Source: JAFGPJ01 sp964439135 (GTDB lineage Bacteria; Planctomycetota; Phycisphaerae; Sedimentisphaerales; Anaerobacaceae). Taken from it: a DNA stretch of 8,055 nt. Shown here in pieces: positions 1 to 6,277 of the stretch; the first letter of the stretch is position 1; every line of letters starts with the position of its first letter. A program made the translations under genes and the position numbers. Location of the stretch: NCBI GenBank assembly GCA_964439135.1, contig CAYTNN010000208.1, forward strand, positions 1-8,055, given 5' to 3'. The notes under the pieces were generated by a model. It worked only from the letters and a program-made list of their open reading frames with translations, did not search any database and was not told the DNA's origin.

Positions 1-1914
1 GCGGTCGCCTGTTGTGCTAAAGAAATCGCCGAGATCGCATCGCCTCAAATAGATCCCCAGTTGGCGTACTGTGCCGGTTTGCTGCACGACATAGGAAAAC
101 TCGCACTGCAGGAGACGATGCCGAAAAGTTTTATCCGTATTGTCGAGGAGGCCGAATCGGCGGAACAATCCTCCTGTGTTATCGAGCAGGAGCATCTCGG
201 CTGCGACCATGCGATCATCGGAAAACATCTGGCTCAAAGATGGCGGCTTCCGAATCAAATTGCGCTTGCAATATGGCTACATCACATTGACGTTGTCGCC
301 ATCTCTGACCAGATGCCTGAAGCAAAAATCGCCGTGGTGGTACAATTGGCCGATTCGATGTCGCGGGAGTTGAACATCGGCTCCTCCGGCAGTTTCGATA
401 CGCCCGACCCGCCGGAACCGATAGCCGAGTACCTCGGGATTCAGATCGATCAGCTTCAGGAGATTCGTCACAGCCTTCCCGCAGCGCTCGGTAAAAAGTC
501 CGCAGTGCTGGGCCTCGATGTACCCGACAACGTGACGGAGTATTGTCAGTCCGCTCACGCCGTCGCGGCACGCTTCGCCCGACAGCAGGCGGAACTGTCC
601 GATGAAAATAGCCGGCTGCAAAGCGCTTCGAGCCACTTCGATTTTGCGGCGGACTTTCTGCTGGGCGTCAGCCCGTCTGCCGCTGCGATCGACATAGCGG
701 AAAACTTCGCCGCCCGCTGGCAGAAGTTCTATCAGACGGGGATGGTCTGCCTGTATCTGGCTCCGACGAACGGAATTGAAACACTCGAAGCGGTAGTTGT
801 GGAAAACCTCGCCCAATGCAGTATCGTTACCCTTAATGTCCCCGCCAATATACCGGCCGTGCCGAAAGCGATAGAAAACGACTTTGCAATTTTGAACGCT
901 CATGACCATATCGGCTGGCTGCTCGAACAACTGGACGCCGACTTCGACCGGAATCGAACCAGACTTCTGCCGCTGCTTTCCAACGGCAGGGCGGTCGGGG
1001 CAATCGCATTCGAGCTTAATTATCCGGGTGACACCGAACTGTTCGCCGAAAGGTTCAGAACCTCCGCATCGATAGCGGCGATTGTTTTGGACATGGCGAT
1101 GGGTCAGCAAAATCAACAGAATTATGCCGAGCATTTTGCGCGGCTTATTTCAAAACCAGCTCCGGCGGTTGTTTCCCCTAATGCCGGGGTGACCGACCGG
1201 ATAAAACCGGCGGCGGATTCCCTGAACGCCCTTGCTGAAATGGCGGCAGGCGCGGCGCACGAGCTGAACAATCCGCTGGCCGTGATATCGGGCAGAGCGC
1301 AACTGCTCGCTGAAGCACAAAGCGACCCGGAAACGAAGGAAATTTTAAAACAGATTTATGAAAACGCCCGCGAGGCATCGGGGATTATCGAAGACCTGAT
1401 GAGCTTTGCCGAACCGCGTCAGCCCAGGGCCGCCCTGACGGATGTTAAAAAAATGCTCGACGAGGCGGTTCAGTTGGCCAGCAGGAAGACGAATATTGAA
1501 AGTCTCGATGTCAATATCGAAGTTGCCGGCCACGTCGAGAGCGTTTTTATAGACTCGGCCCAGATTGTATCGGCAATCGCGAATGTCATTTCCAACGCCG
1601 TCGAATCTTACGGCGACAACTCCGGGCCGATAGAAATCACCGTCGGTGCGGATGAATCAGGCGAGCTCGTGGAATTGGCAATCAAAGACCAGGGCTGCGG
1701 AATGGACGCCGAAACGCTGAAAAAGGCGACTCAGCCGTTTTTCTCGGCAAAACCGGCGGGGCGAAAACGTGGAATGGGGCTTGCCTANNNNNNNNNNNNN
1801 NNNNNNNNNNNNNNNNNNNNNNNNNNNNNNNNNNNNNNNNNNNNNNNNNNNNNNNNNNNNNNNNNNNNNNNNNNNNNNNNNNNNNNNGATCTACCGTGCA
1901 TTTCCTCGATTTAA
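1..1914 (+). CDS. HDOD-domain sensor histidine kinase, 5'-partial and interrupted by an assembly gap
   Basis: The reading frame is open from base 1, so the true start lies upstream; the TTG at 61 is inside the HDOD domain and is not a start. Residue numbers count from base 1. HDOD domain about 1-190: GLLHDIGK near 27-34, then GCDHAIIG, W-RLP and a final HH, as in HDOD/HD-family proteins. A short polar, probably coiled segment (ARQQAELSDENSRL) leads to a GAF-like region about 210-380; that call is by position and composition only. The kinase core follows: H-box AAHELNNPL with the phospho-accepting His at about residue 420 (bases 1258-1260), N-box NVISNAVES, G1 DQGCGMD, F-box QPFFSAK and G2 GMGLA just before the gap. 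It should autophosphorylate on His and pass phosphate to an unseen response regulator; no membrane segment is visible. After the gap three frames are possible. The frame at 1888 ends DLP..., which resembles the last strand of HATPase domains, and stops at 1912-1914. The other two would overlap the convergent gene. Confidence 0.85.
   Translation, partial: AVACCAKEIAEIASPQIDPQLAYCAGLLHDIGKLALQETMPKSFIRIVEEAESAEQSSCVIEQEHLGCDHAIIGKHLAQRWRLPNQIALAIWLHHIDVVAISDQMPEAKIAVVVQLADSMSRELNIGSSGSFDTPDPPEPIAEYLGIQIDQLQEIRHSLPAALGKKSAVLGLDVPDNVTEYCQSAHAVAARFARQQAELSDENSRLQSASSHFDFAADFLLGVSPSAAAIDIAENFAARWQKFYQTGMVCLYLAPTNGIETLEAVVVENLAQCSIVTLNVPANIPAVPKAIENDFAILNAHDHIGWLLEQLDADFDRNRTRLLPLLSNGRAVGAIAFELNYPGDTELFAERFRTSASIAAIVLDMAMGQQNQQNYAEHFARLISKPAPAVVSPNAGVTDRIKPAADSLNALAEMAAGAAHELNNPLAVISGRAQLLAEAQSDPETKEILKQIYENAREASGIIEDLMSFAEPRQPRAALTDVKKMLDEAVQLASRKTNIESLDVNIEVAGHVESVFIDSAQIVSAIANVISNAVESYGDNSGPIEITVGADESGELVELAIKDQGCGMDAETLKKATQPFFSAKPAGRKRGMGLAXXXXXXXXXXXXXXXXXXXXXXXXXXXXXXXXXXDLPCISSI
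1788..1887. other. Assembly gap (100 Ns)
   Basis: Exactly 100 Ns, the conventional placeholder for a gap, so the true length is not known. The left edge falls just after the G2 box of the kinase ATPase domain. About 25-30 residues normally separate that box from the end of the domain, so the missing sequence may be only about 70-90 bases. This is an inference from domain architecture. Confidence 0.97.
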
Positions 1915-1966
1915 GGCTGAAAAGGCGGGATTACTCAATGACATTGCCGGGTTCGGCAGCCGGTTT

Positions 1967-2752
1967 TCAACGATTTTCGTCGGCCAGCTCGAACATGGCA
2001 AGGATTCGTTCGAGCGCATCATAAGGTGCCGTACCGATGTCCACAGTTAGCTTATCATCCCTGTTGGAAATGGTTCTAACATGTCCGGCAGCGAAAAGGA
2101 TGTTGCTGGCCGCCCGCTTATGGCTCGTTCGGGTCTTGACCTGAAACGCCGCCAGCGAAGGATGCGCCAGAAACTGCACGTCGGCTACCAGAGCGGCAAT
2201 GGGCTGACCTTTGCTGTTTTTGCCAAGGTCACTCAGCTTTGTATGGGAGATATTCGGCGCGCCGGTCAGCAGGGCCACGGATGCGTGGCGGTAGTAATAG
2301 TCACTCTGTGCCTGGCCTTGTCCGACCCTGGCAAGCTGCTCTTTGGCCTCGGACGGCTGGTCTGCTCCCGGACAAAAAATGACTGTGGGCTGATAGGCGA
2401 GATAGTCTTCCAGCAGCAATCCCAGACCCACGGGAGCGCCGTCTTCCAGTGACAGCAGGCTGGTGACGTTGCCGGTCACCGTGTAGAAATTCGAGCCGGT
2501 GACAGGCCGGCCCGCGGGCCCGTACGGAATGGTGTCACCGAAGTCCTCGGCATACATGTGTATCGCCACCCCCACCTGGCGGAGATTTCCCGCGCAGGCA
2601 GCACGGTACGCCTGAAGTTTGGCCTGGTTCAGTACCGGCAGCAATATCGCTATCAACAGGCTCAGGATGGCTATCACCACCAGCAGCTCGATAAGTGTGA
2701 AGCCGGCGTGCCGCTTGCCATTTTCGTTCGATGGATAGTGTACCTTCCGCAT
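1967..2752 (-). CDS. Prepilin-type N-terminal cleavage/methylation protein (type II pseudopilin-like)
   Basis: 261 residues. A short basic leader ends in Gly (KRHAG), followed directly by FTLIELLVVIAI with Glu at +5 of the mature protein. This is the class III signal cut and N-methylated by prepilin peptidase (PilD). One hydrophobic helix follows (about residues 18-40), then the ACAGNLRQVGVAIHMY block typical of planctomycete and lentisphaeral pilin-like proteins. A VIFCPGA segment lies mid-protein, and NILFAAGHVRT sits near the C-terminus, where relatives usually carry a DGHV motif; here Ala replaces Asp. Such proteins are abundant in these phyla and their role (secretion pseudopilin or surface protein) is mostly unproven. 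The gene lies 59 bases after the repeat-protein gene on the same strand, probably in one transcript. The ribosome site is weak (GGGA about 8 bases before ATG). It converges on the kinase gene at its 3' end. Confidence 0.88.
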   Translation of the reverse strand: MRKVHYPSNENGKRHAGFTLIELLVVIAILSLLIAILLPVLNQAKLQAYRAACAGNLRQVGVAIHMYAEDFGDTIPYGPAGRPVTGSNFYTVTGNVTSLLSLEDGAPVGLGLLLEDYLAYQPTVIFCPGADQPSEAKEQLARVGQGQAQSDYYYRHASVALLTGAPNISHTKLSDLGKNSKGQPIAALVADVQFLAHPSLAAFQVKTRTSHKRAASNILFAAGHVRTISNRDDKLTVDIGTAPYDALERILAMFELADENR

Positions 2753-2760
2753 TTAAGTTC

Positions 2761-2793
2761 CCGGACAAAGCTCTCAAAATCCACCGTGTCCGG
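2761..2793 (-). promoter_or_regulatory. Inverted repeat between repeat-protein and pilin genes
   Basis: CCGGACA at 2761-2767 and TGTCCGG at 2787-2793 are perfect 7-bp complements around a 19-base loop. On the - strand the hairpin lies after the stop of the repeat-protein gene, and its 3' arm runs to within 8 bases of the pilin start codon, touching the weak ribosome site. There is no T-run, so it is not an intrinsic terminator. It could stabilise the upstream message or damp pilin translation. A single copy is seen, so function is unproven. Confidence 0.35.
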
Positions 2794-2811
2794 TCTGCTC
2801 CAAAATGACAA

Positions 2812-4617
2812 TTACTCCTTAACCATCGACGCTGCTTCCGGATCAGGCAGCGACTCGATGAGCCTGACGTTATCCAGGTCCCAGAATCCGCCGGGCTGGC
2901 CGGCTGAGCGAAGGGCGATGCCGATGCTCATCCCCGCCCAGACATCGCCGGGTTGAACCGTCGGCAGATACAACGAAAAATCCGTCAACCGGCTCAAAGA
3001 CAGATCCGTAGCATTCACGGTATAGTTCACGATGTCTACTATGTCGGCTCCTTCGCGATAGAAAAGCGCCAACTCGAGGGTATCGACCGGCACCTCAGCG
3101 GATGGTGGGAATCTCCATGAGCCGCCTACGGCCACGGTCAGCCGATAGTCGCAGCCAACCTTATACGTATCAGCAAGATCCTGTTCCAGGGCATTGCCTT
3201 GCTCAGACCCCATGAAGGCCAGTTGGCGCCCGTCGGCATTATCCTTGTGGTCCCAACTGTCCACGTCTGTATTGGTGAACACGCCGGTATTGGTACTCGC
3301 CAGGGTATCCATATCAATCTCCGTCCATCCGTCCATGTAGGGCACTGCCGGAAAGGCGTTGGGATCCACTACCGGGGTCTCGAACGAGGCATTCTCAATC
3401 GGAATCGAAATGGGAGCCGATTCGATTAGCCGAACGTTATCCAAATCCCAGAATCCGCCGGGCTGCCCGGCTGCACGAAGAGCAATGCCGATGCTCATGC
3501 CCGCCCAGGTGTCGCCTGCCTGAACCGTGGGAAGCTCCAGCGAGAAATCCTGCAATTGCGTATAAGACTGGCCCGTGGCCTCGACCGTTTGATAAGCGAT
3601 ATCCACAACATCGTTCGCATCACGGTAGTAAAACACCAGTTCGAGTGTATCGACCGGTTCAACTACTGCCGGCGGGAATCGACTGGAGACACTTACACCA
3701 ACCGTCAGCCGGTATTCGCAACCTGCTTTGTATACGGCGTCCAGGTCCTGCTCCAGTGCATTGCCCGTCTGTGAACCGAGGAAGGCAAGCTGGCTGCCGT
3801 CGGCGTTGACTATATGATCGAAGCTGTTGGCATCAGTATTGGCAAACACGCCGGTATTGGTGCTGAACAACGTGTCGATATCGACCTCCGTCCAGCCATC
3901 CACAAGCGGCACAGCGCCGAAACCGTTCGGATCTACTGCCGGGGCTTCGAACGAAGCGTTCTCAATCGGAATCGAAACGGGTGCCGATTCGATGAGCCTG
4001 ACGTTATCCAAATCCCAGAATCCGCCGGGCTGCCCAGATGCGCGCAGGGCTATGCCGATGTTCATGCCCGTCCAGGCGTCGCCTGTTTGAACCGCCGGAA
4101 GTTCCAGCGAGAAATCCTGCAATTGCGTATAAGACTGACCTGTTGCCTCAACCGTTTGTTGAGCAATGTCCACAACATCGTTCGCATCGCGATAGTAAAA
4201 CACCATTTCGAGTGTGTCGACCGGCTCGACGGCTGCCGGCGGGAATCTACTGGAGACACTTACGCCGACTGTCAGCCGGTAGTCGCAACCTGCTTTGTAT
4301 ACGGCGTCTAAATCCTGCTCCAATGCATTGCCCGTCTGTGAACCGAGGAAGGCCAGTTGGCTGCCGTCGGCGTTGACTATATGATCGAAGCTGTTGGGAT
4401 CAGTATTGGCAAACACGCCGGTATTGGTGCTGAACAGCGTGTCGATATCGACCTCCGTCCAGCCGTCCACAAGCGGCACCGCGCCGAAACCGTTGGGGTC
4501 CACCACCGGGGCCTCGAATGAGGCATTCTCAATCGGAATCGATGCCGACAAGACCGGCATGGCGGCCCATGAGCCAAATAATATTAGTATAAATAAATTG
4601 ATAACGTTACGCATCAT
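2812..4617 (-). CDS. Secreted protein of three tandem 189-residue repeats, function unknown
   Basis: 601 residues from the start chosen here. The first of two adjacent ATGs (4615-4617) has GAGGAG 7 bases upstream; an in-frame ATG at 4671 lacks a site and would put 18 charged residues before the signal peptide. The signal peptide is basic MMRN, hydrophobic INLFILILFGSWAA, then a cut after VLSA. The mature protein is three units of exactly 189 residues, each starting SIPIENASFE and ending FWDLDNVRLIES. Within each are DGWTE, NADG-QLAF-GS, NALEQDL and YRLTV. The NASFE...DGW...DG...LEQDL...Y.LTV pattern resembles jelly-roll, galactose-binding-like modules (DUF642 or CBM-like); this is inferred from pattern only and no sugar-binding residues can be assigned. 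Units 1 and 2 differ at about a dozen residues; unit 3 is more diverged. There is no PEP-CTERM tail, cell-wall anchor or lipobox: the protein ends in a short acidic tail. The pilin gene follows. Confidence 0.85.
   Translation of the reverse strand: MMRNVINLFILILFGSWAAMPVLSASIPIENASFEAPVVDPNGFGAVPLVDGWTEVDIDTLFSTNTGVFANTDPNSFDHIVNADGSQLAFLGSQTGNALEQDLDAVYKAGCDYRLTVGVSVSSRFPPAAVEPVDTLEMVFYYRDANDVVDIAQQTVEATGQSYTQLQDFSLELPAVQTGDAWTGMNIGIALRASGQPGGFWDLDNVRLIESAPVSIPIENASFEAPAVDPNGFGAVPLVDGWTEVDIDTLFSTNTGVFANTDANSFDHIVNADGSQLAFLGSQTGNALEQDLDAVYKAGCEYRLTVGVSVSSRFPPAVVEPVDTLELVFYYRDANDVVDIAYQTVEATGQSYTQLQDFSLELPTVQAGDTWAGMSIGIALRAAGQPGGFWDLDNVRLIESAPISIPIENASFETPVVDPNAFPAVPYMDGWTEIDMDTLASTNTGVFTNTDVDSWDHKDNADGRQLAFMGSEQGNALEQDLADTYKVGCDYRLTVAVGGSWRFPPSAEVPVDTLELALFYREGADIVDIVNYTVNATDLSLSRLTDFSLYLPTVQPGDVWAGMSIGIALRSAGQPGGFWDLDNVRLIESLPDPEAASMVKE
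2842..3408 (-). repeat. Tandem coding repeat, unit 3, diverged (567 bp)
   Basis: Third 189-residue module, same length, but clearly more diverged from units 1 and 2: PNAFPAVPYMDGW instead of PNGFGAVPLVDGW, and GGSWRF instead of SVSSRF. Length, the Cys motif (VGCDY) and the FWDLDNVRLIES end are kept. It is probably the older or functionally distinct unit. Confidence 0.92.
3409..3975 (-). repeat. Tandem coding repeat, unit 2 (567 bp)
   Basis: Second 189-residue module, in the same frame and the same length as unit 1 with no indel. The variant Cys motif is AGCEY. Its close match to unit 1 makes this pair the place where unequal crossing-over or assembly collapse would occur. Confidence 0.93.
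3976..4542 (-). repeat. Tandem coding repeat, unit 1 (567 bp)
   Basis: Encodes the first 189-residue module of the secreted repeat protein, starting right after the predicted signal-peptide cut. By eye it is very close to unit 2, with about a dozen amino-acid differences over 189, implying a fairly recent duplication. Its single Cys is in the AGCDY motif. Confidence 0.93.
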
Positions 4618-4624
4618 CCCTTTT

Positions 4625-4630
4625 CTCCTC
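4625..4630 (-). promoter_or_regulatory. Ribosome binding site deciding the repeat-protein start
   Basis: The - strand reads GAGGAG, 7 bases before the ATG at 4615-4617. This fixes the start there and not at the in-frame ATG at 4671. The same GAGGAG precedes both PEP-CTERM genes. Confidence 0.8.
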
Positions 4631-4720
4631 GCACAGCGGATCTCTCCGAACATACCGGATAATCCTCGCATGGATACAGTTTAACCGACTCAGCTACGCC
4701 GCCGAGCTTCTTATCTGAAT

Positions 4721-4749
4721 ATAGTATCAAGTATGTCCGAAAAATTCAA
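4721..4749 (-). promoter_or_regulatory. Candidate sigma70 promoter for the repeat-protein/pilin unit
   Basis: On the - strand TTGAAT (4744-4749) and TACTAT (4721-4726) are separated by 17 bases. Transcription would start near 4714, giving a leader of about 100 bases. Both hexamers are imperfect and there is no second copy to compare, so this is only moderately supported. Confidence 0.35.
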
Positions 4750-4954
4750 GGTTTCCGGCTATAGTTCCTGTGGCAGGCAGCTTAAATAGGCGCCGAAACT
4801 CAAATTTCCCAGTAAATAATCAAATAACTGACATATTTTCACCATCTAATAGTTAAAATAATCGAGTTTTTTGGTCATATCTGTCACTATCTGGAACTTA
4901 TGGGGACAGGTTTCGCACGAGTAGAATACTCTTCAGGGCAAATTTCTATAAGTT

Positions 4955-4962
4955 GTGACTAC
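4955..4962 (+). promoter_or_regulatory. Conserved upstream element GTGACTAC, copy A
   Basis: GTGACTAC followed by -TATTTTTG is kept in both copies, 31 bases before the -35 box here and 39 in copy B, in an otherwise drifting AT-rich stretch. It may bind an activator or be an UP-like element. No palindrome is seen. Confidence 0.3.
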
Positions 4963-4993
4963 ATATTTTTGCATATTTTATGGAAAATTTTTC

Positions 4994-5023
4994 TTGACGT
5001 GACTATGGGGCGTCTGGTATAAA
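4994..5023 (+). promoter_or_regulatory. Sigma70-type promoter of the first PEP-CTERM gene
   Basis: TTGACG (4994-4999), an 18-base spacer and TATAAA (5018-5023). Copy B has TTGACA-N18-TATAAA. The spacer sequences differ while their length and both boxes are kept, which supports a real promoter. The predicted start of transcription is near 5030. No sigma54 -24/-12 motif is seen, although some PEP-CTERM genes in other phyla use sigma54. Confidence 0.75.
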
Positions 5024-5029
5024 TAGATA

Positions 5030-5367
5030 AACAGCATGAAGAAGTTTATGCTGATTTTGACTTTGTGGCGTATTACGTATCCATAGTTCCTGGGCAAAAC
5101 CTGATGCGTGATCAGGTATGGGACATCAGTTGGAAATTAGGTAATACGGCAGGAAACGGAGGAGTGGTGTAAGGCGGAACGTTTGTTTTTCGCCCGTATC
5201 TTTCTCAGCCGCGTACATTCGTGGCTCACCAATCTTGTCTGACTGGCAACATTACCTATATACGACATGGAGGGTCAGTGCGCAAGACCCTTCAGAGCAA
5301 ACGTTGATCTAACTCTTGTCAAAAACAGATTGTTTGTAAGGATACAACTTAATATTCGAGGAGAAAT
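5030..5367 (+). ncRNA. Candidate structured cis-regulatory 5' leader, copy A
   Basis: About 338 bases between promoter and start codon. Helices visible by eye: 5032-5037 with 5048-5053 (CAGCAT/ATGCTG); long-range 5069-5076 with 5141-5148 (CGTATTAC/GTAATACG). Inside the latter, 5081-5085 with 5117-5121 stacks on 5100-5105 with 5111-5116 (CCTGAT/ATCAGG), with a 14-base bulge GTTCCTGGGCAAAA. A three-way junction is closed by 5165-5169/5227-5231 (TGGTG/CACCA) with arms 5173-5179/5188-5194 and 5207-5213/5220-5226. Next is 5269-5276/5286-5293 with loop AGTGCGCAA. Last is a small hairpin 5334-5338/5343-5347 just before the ribosome site. An alternative helix 5138-5145/5251-5258 (TAGGTAAT/ATTACCTA) competes with the long-range helix. 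No terminator lies inside, so control by attenuation is not indicated. No known riboswitch class was recognised. Confidence 0.65.
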
Positions 5368-6000
5368 ATGATGAAAAAACTAATATCATTTTGTTGTATA
5401 TTAACATTGGCCATAGCAGGCAGCAACGCACTTGGAGCCTGGACTGAGGTCGGCGACGCCGGCGATCTTCCGGGCACCGCTCAAGCCGTTGTCGGCAGCG
5501 GACCGCTGGACGCCATATTCGGTGTCATGAACGATCCGGACGTGGACATGTACCAGATTTACATCTACGATCCGGTTGGCTTTTCCGCATATGCTATCGG
5601 GTTTGACCCTCAATTGTTCCTGTTTGACCAAGCCGGGATGGGTGTCTATGCAAACGATGATGGTGGTATTTCCGGGTTGAACGCATTCCTGCCGGCTGGC
5701 AACACTTACAGTCCGACAACTCCGGGGATCTACTACCTGGCCGTCTCAGAGTACGATCTTGATGCCTACAGTGCAAGCGGGCTTATTTTCCCCTCCTCTC
5801 CATTCGGCCAGGTGTTTGGGCCGACCGGTCTGGGAGGTGGCAACCCGATTAGCTCTTGGTCAGGTGGTACATGGGGATATGGCGGAGAGTACACGATCGA
5901 ATTAACCGGTGCCAGTTATATTCCTGCACCTGGTGCTATTCTGTTAGGCAGCATCGGCTTAGGCCTTGTAAACTGGCTTCGCAGGCGAAAAACGCTGTAA
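5368..6000 (+). CDS. PEP-CTERM sorting-domain protein, PPC-like core
   Basis: 210 residues. The start is one of two adjacent ATGs (5368, 5371) after GAGGAG at 5358-5363; the spacing of 7 bases favours the second, 4 the first. Signal peptide: MMKK, hydrophobic LISFCCILTLAIAG, cut near NALGA. The core (about 25-180) has DVDMYQIYIYDP, then FDPQLFLFDQAGMGVYANDDGG, then LPAGNTYSPTTPGIYYLAVSEYD. This order of strands resembles bacterial pre-peptidase C-terminal (PPC) and DVUA0089-like domains, a resemblance judged by eye. The C-terminus is an exosortase sorting signal: PAPGA (a PEP-motif variant), the hydrophobic helix ILLGSIGLGLVNWL and the basic end RRRKTL. After Sec export, exosortase would cut near PAPGA and hand the protein to the cell surface or matrix; no exosortase lies in this window. 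It is transcribed alone, with its own promoter, leader and terminator. Confidence 0.9.
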   Translation: MMKKLISFCCILTLAIAGSNALGAWTEVGDAGDLPGTAQAVVGSGPLDAIFGVMNDPDVDMYQIYIYDPVGFSAYAIGFDPQLFLFDQAGMGVYANDDGGISGLNAFLPAGNTYSPTTPGIYYLAVSEYDLDAYSASGLIFPSSPFGQVFGPTGLGGGNPISSWSGGTWGYGGEYTIELTGASYIPAPGAILLGSIGLGLVNWLRRRKTL

Positions 6001-6013
6001 GTAATGACCAAAC

Positions 6014-6062
6014 AGTAACACGATTTTGAAAAGGCCGTGAGCTAAACACTCACAGACCTTTT
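6014..6062 (+). promoter_or_regulatory. Conserved 3' UTR hairpin, copy A
   Basis: GTGAG (6037-6041) pairs with CTCAC (6049-6053) around CTAAACA. AAAAGG (6029-6034) pairs with CCTTTT (6057-6062) below a small internal loop. The paralogue downstream of the second PEP-CTERM gene keeps the loop and upper stem but remodels the lower stem. It sits directly before the terminator hairpin and may protect the 3' end. Confidence 0.6.
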
Positions 6063-6063
6063 G

Positions 6064-6113
6064 AATCCCTGCTTTTCTACTTTTCCCTCCGAAAAGCAGG
6101 GATTTCTTTTCTT
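6064..6113 (+). terminator. Rho-independent terminator of the first PEP-CTERM gene
   Basis: A 14-bp stem, 6064-6077 (AATCCCTGCTTTTC) with 6091-6104 (GAAAAGCAGGGATT), has a 13-base loop and is followed by TCTTTTCTT. The same structure follows the second PEP-CTERM gene, with the T6066-A6102 pair replaced by C7353-G7389. Confidence 0.9.
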
Positions 6114-6254
6114 ATAGATTACGAATTGGCTCTCTTATCATACCTGAAACACCCAATTTTGGACCAACACTGGACATCTAACCTGAATAATCCTATGAAA
6201 AATCAATCAGAACCTTTTTTCAAAATAAAGCCCATTACACTGCTTAAAACGCCA
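6114..6254. other. Short intergenic stretch with nothing recognisable
   Basis: AT-rich sequence between the first terminator and the second duplicated leader block. No gene, promoter or repeat is supported. Confidence 0.6.
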
Positions 6255-6277
6255 TTCAGGGCAGAATTCTATATGTG

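Larger units (their letters stand above)
4618..4931. other. Divergent intergenic region with no gene seen
   Basis: It holds the ribosome site and candidate promoter of the - strand repeat-protein gene, then AT-rich sequence. I see no ORF with a credible start, no RNA gene and no similarity to the region upstream of the second PEP-CTERM leader. The duplicated leader block begins at its right edge. Confidence 0.6.
4932..5367 (+). repeat. Duplicated promoter-leader block, copy A
   Basis: From TTCAGGGC at 4932 to the start codon this stretch aligns base for base, with a few small indels, to 6255-6701 upstream of the second PEP-CTERM gene. The 5' boundary is abrupt: bases left of 4932 and of 6255 are not alike. 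Conservation is lowest in the promoter spacer and highest in the transcribed leader, where runs longer than 30 bases are identical (for example 5081-5109 and beyond). Confidence 0.93.

Noticed and set aside
4618..4671. ATG at 4669-4671 as start of the repeat protein.
   Set aside because: No ribosome site, and it would bury the signal peptide behind 18 extra residues; GAGGAG at 4625-4630 points to 4617.
3199..4684. Several long open frames on the + strand across the repeat protein gene.
   Set aside because: They repeat with the 567-base period because they are antisense shadows of the tandem units; none has a ribosome site or recognisable domain.
4905..4920. GGGGACAGGTTTC, similar to short sequences often seen near REP-associated transposases.
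   Set aside because: A single short match with no partner repeat and no transposase in the window.
5036..5086. A 17-codon ORF in leader A (ATG ... TAG) matched by a GTG-started ORF at 6367-6417 in leader B, with the same length and stop: a possible leader peptide.
   Set aside because: Seven internal codons change the amino acid and only one changes silently. Neither copy has a ribosome site, and the start would be within about 7 bases of the predicted transcript end. Conservation fits RNA constraint better than coding.
5081..5160. Resemblance of GGGCAAAACC plus hairpin plus GGGAC to the c-di-GMP-I (GEMM) riboswitch core, which would suit surface-protein control.
   Set aside because: The GACGCAAAG strand, the GNRA-type loop and the receptor helix expected of GEMM are missing. 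Cobalamin, TPP and SAM cores were also looked for and not found. A covariance-model search against Rfam would settle it.
5269..5300. The GGAGGGTC/GACCCTTC hairpin as an attenuator terminator.
   Set aside because: No T-run follows in either copy, so intrinsic termination is not expected.
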